Positions 59,901-64,000 of a stretch of DNA of 64,000 bases are shown in pieces (the first letter of the stretch is position 1; every line of letters starts with the position of its first letter). Under the pieces are notes generated by a model, which was not told where the DNA came from, made no database searches, and was given only the letters and a program-made list of their open reading frames with translations. Origin of the DNA: JAEUKH01 sp964447205 (GTDB lineage Bacteria > Myxococcota_A > Polyangia > Polyangiales > Ga0077539); NCBI GenBank assembly GCA_964447205.1, contig CAYUSB010000007.1:152989-216988 (forward strand), written 5' to 3'. The translations under genes were made by a program, and so were the position numbers.

Positions 59901-60730
59901 TCGGGCGCTCGTACAGCGAGCTCGGGCGGCGCGAAGACGCGGCGGAGATCTTGCGCAACGCGGTTCGGCTGCGGCCCGATCACCCCGAGGCCCTGTGGCG
60001 CCTGGCCGACGCGTACGGCAATCTCGGGCGCTACGCCGAGGCCGCCGACGCCCTGCGACGGGCCCTGCGGGTGCGCCCCAAGGCGGCCGACCTGTGGCAC
60101 AAGCTCGGGGTCATGTGCTCGTACTGCGAGCGCTGGGAGGAGGCCGTGGAGTCGCTGGAGAAGGCCATCCAGGTCGACCCCAACCACGCCCAGGCCCACT
60201 ACTACCTCGGGCTCGCGTACCGAAGGATGGGCCGTGCTGCGGACGCGGTGGTGCACGTGGAGACCGCGGCCCGGCTCGATCCGCGGGATGCCACCCTCCA
60301 GGTGGGGATGGGGTTTTTGTACGCCGAGGCGGGGCAGCTCCCCGAGGCGGCCCGAGCGTACGAAGGGGCCCTGCGGCTCAAACCCGACGACCTCGACGCC
60401 CACCTCGCCCTGGCCACGGTGCTCGCGGGTCTCGGGCGCGACGACGAGGCCGTGCGGTCGTTTCGGCGGGTGCTCCAGGGCAACCCCGATCAGCTCCTGG
60501 CCCAACGCGGGATCGGGGTGGCCTACAAGCGCTTGCAGCGGTGGAAGGAGGCCGTCGAGCCCCTCAAGCGCGCGGCCCGGCAGAGCCCCAACGACGCGGA
60601 GCTCCTGTACGACCTCGGCGAATGCCTCTTCCGCGCCAGCGACTGGAACGCCGCCAACGAGATCTACAAGTCCCTCCGCCCGCTCAACCGGGCCCTGGCC
60701 GACCGGCTGTTCGACCTGATCAACGTGTGA
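56960..60730 (+). CDS. Giant TPR-repeat protein (1256 aa)
   Basis: A protein made almost entirely of tetratricopeptide repeats. The 34-residue period (for example HYNLGLDHAVREAWAKAVPALLDATRLK, then WYKLGQCQARLGQYPEATAAFKQALTLK) runs from about residue 20 to the end, giving room for about 36 repeats. There is no signal peptide, membrane segment or enzyme domain, so it is a cytoplasmic scaffold. Repeats differ from one another, so this is not recent tandem duplication. ATG 56960 follows GTGAGGGGCGC. The 154-base gap before it (56806-56959) shows no clear promoter. dnaE2 follows 53 bases downstream but has its own SOS box. Confidence 0.92.
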   Translation: MKDPLEQTIENLKTALMIRPNDPFKRNQLGNAFRNIGRVDEAIVAHERAIAIDPNFADAHYNLGLDHAVREAWAKAVPALLDATRLKRDFVDAWYKLGQCQARLGQYPEATAAFKQALTLKPEYTAAVAEVGAVYVHAEAFADAVPYLERANVARPGDAEILRNLARAYEGARRFPDAVRTYEHLARVEPHSPTELHWYGSALEGSERFDEAFAAWSKAVAADPDRVETHLRAGALAARRDRPGEALRSYREVVRAAPDRWEGYAGLARAQQVLDQHGEAVSSWREALRRRDSDPLLWVGLGVSCAAVGSMQESVEALEKATRFDPDCAPAYNQLAVVYKELGRIPEAAEAIRNAIRLAPLEPGFHYTLGLHARAQGNIKEAEEAFKQATRLKPDFADAQFELGSASAELDRNDAAIEAFRKAVHVRPDHAETHLRLGRVYVAEGRLVEAVEAFRQSLGVNPEHFEAVFALATTFTSMGRQEDAIAQYQRALVLRPEHPESLLRLGGVYAGLNRQREAVDTLERALKVKPDHPEGYLALGDAYRKMQRHDDAARAYQQGLRVRPNEASLHAALGALHLSLERWQDAADAYEQATWLAPDDMDAQRSLGIALDKLGRSDEALNSLRKSIERRPSDPEARFHFGVALERLGRHSDAATCFRDALRLRGDHAPSHHHLGSCLGQLGDLQAAAESHRQATLLKTDYDVAFEALGGVYQRLDMLQEAAAAYRQLLRLRPEDPSGYLLLGAVTRDLGRHQEAIERFKQALRLKPDDARAYVEMGALYRATGRPQDAVDSFAHAIRLDARQARAYRFLGETYLEAGMHAEAADVFQRALSVDAHDGVSYRGFGTASVALGRYESALPALREAIRIDPAVGESYRQLALACKHLDRLDEALAALLQAVEVLPQEPSLRLALGEVMREKGRYQDAAEAFRACIELESDNAEAWCGLGALYGDGGHHAEAVHALETALRHQGEYLDAMLALGRSYSELGRREDAAEILRNAVRLRPDHPEALWRLADAYGNLGRYAEAADALRRALRVRPKAADLWHKLGVMCSYCERWEEAVESLEKAIQVDPNHAQAHYYLGLAYRRMGRAADAVVHVETAARLDPRDATLQVGMGFLYAEAGQLPEAARAYEGALRLKPDDLDAHLALATVLAGLGRDDEAVRSFRRVLQGNPDQLLAQRGIGVAYKRLQRWKEAVEPLKRAARQSPNDAELLYDLGECLFRASDWNAANEIYKSLRPLNRALADRLFDLINV

Positions 60731-60749
60731 CCCTCGCACACCTCGCTTG

Positions 60750-60771
60750 ATACTGACTCCGTGTTCAGTAT
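60750..60771 (+). promoter_or_regulatory. LexA-binding SOS box of dnaE2
   Basis: A 22-base perfect-arm palindrome, ATACTGA-N8-TCAGTAT, 12 bases before the GTG start of dnaE2. It matches the gamma-proteobacterial LexA consensus TACTG-N10-CAGTA and contains the GTTCAG element known from myxobacterial LexA sites. It overlaps a plausible promoter (TTGATA at 60747-60752, TATCCT at 60769-60774, 16-base spacer). LexA binding here would block transcription until DNA damage. Confidence 0.85.
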
Positions 60772-60783
60772 CCTGCGCGGACG

Positions 60784-63700
60784 GTGTTGCCCGAACTCCA
60801 CGCCCGCAGCGCCTTCAGCTTTCTCCGCGGGGCGAGCGACCCCGAGGGCCTCGCCGAGACCGCGGCCTCCCTCGGTCTGAAAGTCGTCGCCCAGCTTGAC
60901 CATGACGGCCTCTACGGCTCACCCCGCTTCGAGCGGGCTGCACGGGCCGCGGGGGTTCGGCCCATCCACGGGGCCACCGTGGCCGTACGCGACCCCGTGG
61001 CCCGGGTCGAAGGCCGCCTCGCCCTCCTCGTGCACGACCGAACGGGCTACCAGAACCTCTGCGCCCTCCTCACCCTGGCCAAACTCCGGGTCACCAAGGA
61101 CGCCGCACGGCGCGGCGAGGCCACCGTCACCCTGGCCGAGCTCGGGGCCCACAAGGCCGGCCTCGTGGCCCTCCTCACGGCGGGCGATGCCCCGCTCGGT
61201 CAGCTCACCCGGCGCGACCCCGGAAGCTACCAGGACCTCGCCCAACGTTGGGCCACCGCCGTCGTCGCGGTCTTCGGACGGAGGGGCGTGAGCGTCGAGG
61301 TGACCCGGCACCAGCACCGCCCCGAGGAGCGCCGAACCCAACGCCTCCTGCGGCTCGCCGAGGCCCTCGGGGTGCCCGCGGTGGCCACGGGGGACGTACG
61401 GTTCGCCCGCCCCGACGAGGCCCCTCTCCATGACGTTCTCGTGTGCGCCCGCGAGCGCACCACCCTCGAACGCGCGGGCCGACGGCTGTCCCCCAGCCGG
61501 GCCTGGCACCTGCGGCCCCCGGCCGAGACGGCCGACCTGTTTCGTGACCTGCCCGACACCCTCCGGGCCGCCCAGGCGATGGCCGAAGGGTGCGCCTTCA
61601 CCCTCGCCGACCTGGGGTACCGGTTTCCGGAGGTGGCCGTCCCGGCGGGGGAGACGGCGTTTTCGTGGCTCCACAAGCTCACCCACGACGGGGCCCGGCA
61701 GCGGTACCGGCCGCTCTCGCGTCAGGCCGCGGCCCAACTCGCCCGCGAGCTCGACCTCATCGATCGCCTCGACCTGGCCGGGTACTTCCTGCTCGTCTGG
61801 GACATCGTTCGCTTCTGCCGCGAACGACACATCCTGACCCAGGGCCGCGGGTCGGCCGCCAACAGCGCGGTCTGTTACGCCCTCGGGATCACCAACGTCG
61901 ACCCCGTGGGGATGGGCCTCTTGTTCGAGCGGTTTCTCTCCGAGGAACGCGGCGAGTGGCCCGACATCGACCTCGATCTGCCGAGCGGATCACCCCGAGA
62001 GTCGGTCATCCAGTACGTCTATGCCACCTACGGCCCGCGGGGGGCGGCCATGACGGCCAACGTCATCACGTACCGGGCCCGCAGCGCCCTGCGCGAGGTG
62101 GGAAAGGCCCTCGGGTTCGGCGAAGACACCCTCGGCCGCGTGGCCAAACAGATCGGGCACAGCTTTGGCGAGTATGGGCGCGACGAGCTCGCCGCCCGGG
62201 TGGCCGACGCGGGCCTGCGCCTCGACGACACGCGGGTCGGGCAGTGGATCGAGCTGGCCGCGCGGATCCAGCATCTCCCGCGGCACCTGGGGCAACACTC
62301 GGGGGGCATGGTCCTGGCCCGGGGTCGGCTCGATCACGTGGTCCCGCTCGAACCCGCCGCCATGGAGGGCCGGGTGGTGGTTCAGTGGGACAAGGACGAC
62401 TGCGCGGCCCTCGGGATCTTGAAGGTCGACCTCTTGGGCCTCGGGATGATGGGGGTGCTCGAAGAGGCCGTGGCCACGGTGCGGGCGGTGGATGGGGTTC
62501 CGGTCGACCTCGCGCATCTGCCGGCGGACGACCCGCGGACGTATGCGATGCTCCAGGCCGCGGACACGGTGGGGGTCTTTCAGGTCGAGTCGCGGGCCCA
62601 GATGGCGACGCTGCCGCGGATGAACCCAACCCACTTCTACGACCTGGTCATCGAGGTGGCCTTGATCCGTCCGGGGCCCATCGTGGGCAAGATGGTTCAT
62701 CCCTACCTCGCCCGACGGGCCGGGCGCGAACCCGTGACCTACCCCCACCCCGACCTCGAGCCTGTGTTGGCCCGGACCCTTGGGGTTCCGCTCTTTCAGG
62801 AGCAGTTGATGCGGGTGGCCATGGTGGCTGCGGGGTTTACCGGGGGCGAGGCCGAGGAGCTGCGTCGTGCCATGGGGTCGAAGCGCAGCGTGGCCCGGAT
62901 GGCCGCCCTGGAGGCCCGCCTGCGGGCCGGGATGACCGCCCGGGGATACCCCGAGGGCGTACAGGACGACGTGGTCCGGGGGGTGACGTCGTTTGCGCTC
63001 TATGGGTTTCCGGAGTCGCACGCGGCGAGTTTTGCGCTCCTGGTGTATGCGAGCGCGTACCTGCGGGCTCACTTCCCGGCCACGTACTGCGGGGCCCTCC
63101 TCAACCACTGGCCCATGGGGTTTTATCACCCGGCCACGGTGGTGAAGGACGCCCAGCGCCACGGGGTGCGGGTGCTTCCGGTCGATGTCACGCGGTCGGG
63201 GTGGGGGTGTACCCGGGAGGGCGATCCGGCGGCCCAGCAGGTTCGGCTTGGGATGCGGTATGTACATGGGCTGCGGGAGACCACCGGGGCGGCCATCGTG
63301 GCGGCTCGGGAGGCGGGGGCGTTTCGTTCGCTCGATGACTTTCGGCGGCGGGTTCGGCCCAACGCGCGGGAGCTGGAGGTATTGGCCGAGGTCGGGGCCC
63401 TGGCTCATACCGACCCGGGGCGTCCGTGGCATCGGCGGGAGGCCCTGTGGCAGGTTCGGGCCTTCGCGTCCGTGCCCGCGGGAGGGGTCTTCGATGGAGT
63501 GGATGTGGCCCGGGAGGAGGAGGTTCCGGTGCCTGCGATGCGGCTGGCGGAGCGTGTGGCGGCGGACTATCGCGTGACGGGGCTGACGGTGGGGCCGCAC
63601 CCGATGGCTTTGTTGCGGGCCGATCTGGCTGAACGGGGGGTGATGACCATTGCGGCCTTCGGGCGAGGGGCCCACGGGGCCGGGGCGAGCGTGGCGGGGG

Positions 63701-64000
63701 TGGTCATCACGCGACAGAAGCCGCCGACGGCCAAGGGGTTTTTCTTTGTCACCCTGGAGGATGAGACGGGGTTGCTCAACGCCATCGTGAAGCCTGCGTT
63801 GTATGTCGATTTGCGGCTGGTTTTGAGCGGGGCCGCGGCCCTGGTGCTGCATGGGGTGACGCAGCGGCAGGAGGGGGTGTTGAGCCTCGGGGTGGTGACG
63901 GCGGAGCCGCTGCCCCTGGGGCGGCGGCGGGAGGGGTATGCCCGGGTGGTGGAGGGGGGGGATGCGGAGGAGGCGGGGGAGGGTGTGGAGGGGGTGGAGG
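60784..64000 (+). CDS. dnaE2: Error-prone DNA polymerase DnaE2 (3' end outside the window)
   Basis: A single open frame from GTG 60784 to the right edge, at least 1072 residues, near the usual 1040-1090 of DnaE2. The N-terminal PHP domain (ELHARSAFSFLRGASDP, LDHDGLYG) has lost the first His of the HxH motif seen in replicative DnaE. The polymerase core has LTQGRGSAANSAVCYALGI, catalytic PDIDLDLPSG, RHLGQHSGGMVL and the third Asp in KVDLLGLGM. EVALIRPGPIVG and the helix-hairpin segment follow, then an OB-fold (PPTAKGFFFVTLEDETG). A Gly/Glu-rich end suggests the stop is close. DnaE2 performs damage-induced translesion synthesis with ImuA/ImuB; those genes are not in view. The upstream SOS box fits this role. 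Confidence 0.94.
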   Translation, partial: MLPELHARSAFSFLRGASDPEGLAETAASLGLKVVAQLDHDGLYGSPRFERAARAAGVRPIHGATVAVRDPVARVEGRLALLVHDRTGYQNLCALLTLAKLRVTKDAARRGEATVTLAELGAHKAGLVALLTAGDAPLGQLTRRDPGSYQDLAQRWATAVVAVFGRRGVSVEVTRHQHRPEERRTQRLLRLAEALGVPAVATGDVRFARPDEAPLHDVLVCARERTTLERAGRRLSPSRAWHLRPPAETADLFRDLPDTLRAAQAMAEGCAFTLADLGYRFPEVAVPAGETAFSWLHKLTHDGARQRYRPLSRQAAAQLARELDLIDRLDLAGYFLLVWDIVRFCRERHILTQGRGSAANSAVCYALGITNVDPVGMGLLFERFLSEERGEWPDIDLDLPSGSPRESVIQYVYATYGPRGAAMTANVITYRARSALREVGKALGFGEDTLGRVAKQIGHSFGEYGRDELAARVADAGLRLDDTRVGQWIELAARIQHLPRHLGQHSGGMVLARGRLDHVVPLEPAAMEGRVVVQWDKDDCAALGILKVDLLGLGMMGVLEEAVATVRAVDGVPVDLAHLPADDPRTYAMLQAADTVGVFQVESRAQMATLPRMNPTHFYDLVIEVALIRPGPIVGKMVHPYLARRAGREPVTYPHPDLEPVLARTLGVPLFQEQLMRVAMVAAGFTGGEAEELRRAMGSKRSVARMAALEARLRAGMTARGYPEGVQDDVVRGVTSFALYGFPESHAASFALLVYASAYLRAHFPATYCGALLNHWPMGFYHPATVVKDAQRHGVRVLPVDVTRSGWGCTREGDPAAQQVRLGMRYVHGLRETTGAAIVAAREAGAFRSLDDFRRRVRPNARELEVLAEVGALAHTDPGRPWHRREALWQVRAFASVPAGGVFDGVDVAREEEVPVPAMRLAERVAADYRVTGLTVGPHPMALLRADLAERGVMTIAAFGRGAHGAGASVAGVVITRQKPPTAKGFFFVTLEDETGLLNAIVKPALYVDLRLVLSGAAALVLHGVTQRQEGVLSLGVVTAEPLPLGRRREGYARVVEGGDAEEAGEGVEGVE

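Overview
The window is a very GC-rich bacterial chromosome segment (by eye above 70% G+C) from a Gram-negative organism. It encodes a TamA/TamB outer-membrane assembly pair, many Cys-anchored lipoproteins, the tilS-ftsH-folP-cdaA-cdaR-glmM gene order and an SOS-controlled dnaE2. Together with eukaryote-like modules (C-type lectin, PI-PLC-like, long TPR and HEAT arrays), this best fits a deltaproteobacterium in the broad sense, most likely Myxococcota. That placement is inferred from gene content only. Most of the window is ordinary housekeeping DNA; long antisense ORFs are a by-product of the GC content and were left out.

Layout. 1-6.6 kb: end of a surface-type protein, greA, recG, and a membrane sulfatase-superfamily enzyme with C-terminal HEAT repeats. 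6.7-16.7 kb: PI-PLC-like lipoprotein, ferritin-like lipoprotein, metallophosphoesterase, ettA, a HEAT-methyltransferase fusion, folK with an extra domain, an RNase Z-like MBL enzyme and a sugar-nucleotide epimerase. 16.9-21.1 kb: five genes joined by 4-bp start/stop overlaps (mnmA, lipoprotein, rlmD, a 67-aa Cys protein, a degenerate tilS). 21.2-27.3 kb: ftsH, folP, cdaA, cdaR, glmM (proteolysis, folate, c-di-AMP, wall precursor).

27.5-36 kb is the accessory region. It holds a lower-GC double zinc-ribbon gene, an N-terminally truncated rifampin ADP-ribosyltransferase (arr) remnant, an SGNH hydrolase, an orphan AbiEi-type antitoxin, and two near-identical acetyltransferase paralogues flanking a fatty-acid-hydroxylase-like gene. 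One paralogue has lost its whole GNAT domain in frame. A secreted C-type lectin and a large lipoprotein follow.

36-48 kb: a lipoprotein, tamB and tamA (tamA carries a lipobox, so it resembles TamL), then a two-gene bc-type complex (Rieske plus a cytochrome b/di-heme c fusion) and a secreted alpha/beta hydrolase. 48.2-54.3 kb: the protein quality-control cluster tig-clpP-clpX-lon. 54.4-60.7 kb: tRNA-Val(UAC), two poorly known membrane proteins, trmO and a 1256-aa TPR protein. From 60.78 kb to the right edge runs dnaE2, an error-prone polymerase gene behind a perfect TACTG-N10-CAGTA LexA box; it is open at the window edge.

No CRISPR array, insertion sequence, rRNA gene, origin or convincing intrinsic terminator was seen. 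No gene-free stretch exceeds 300 bases.
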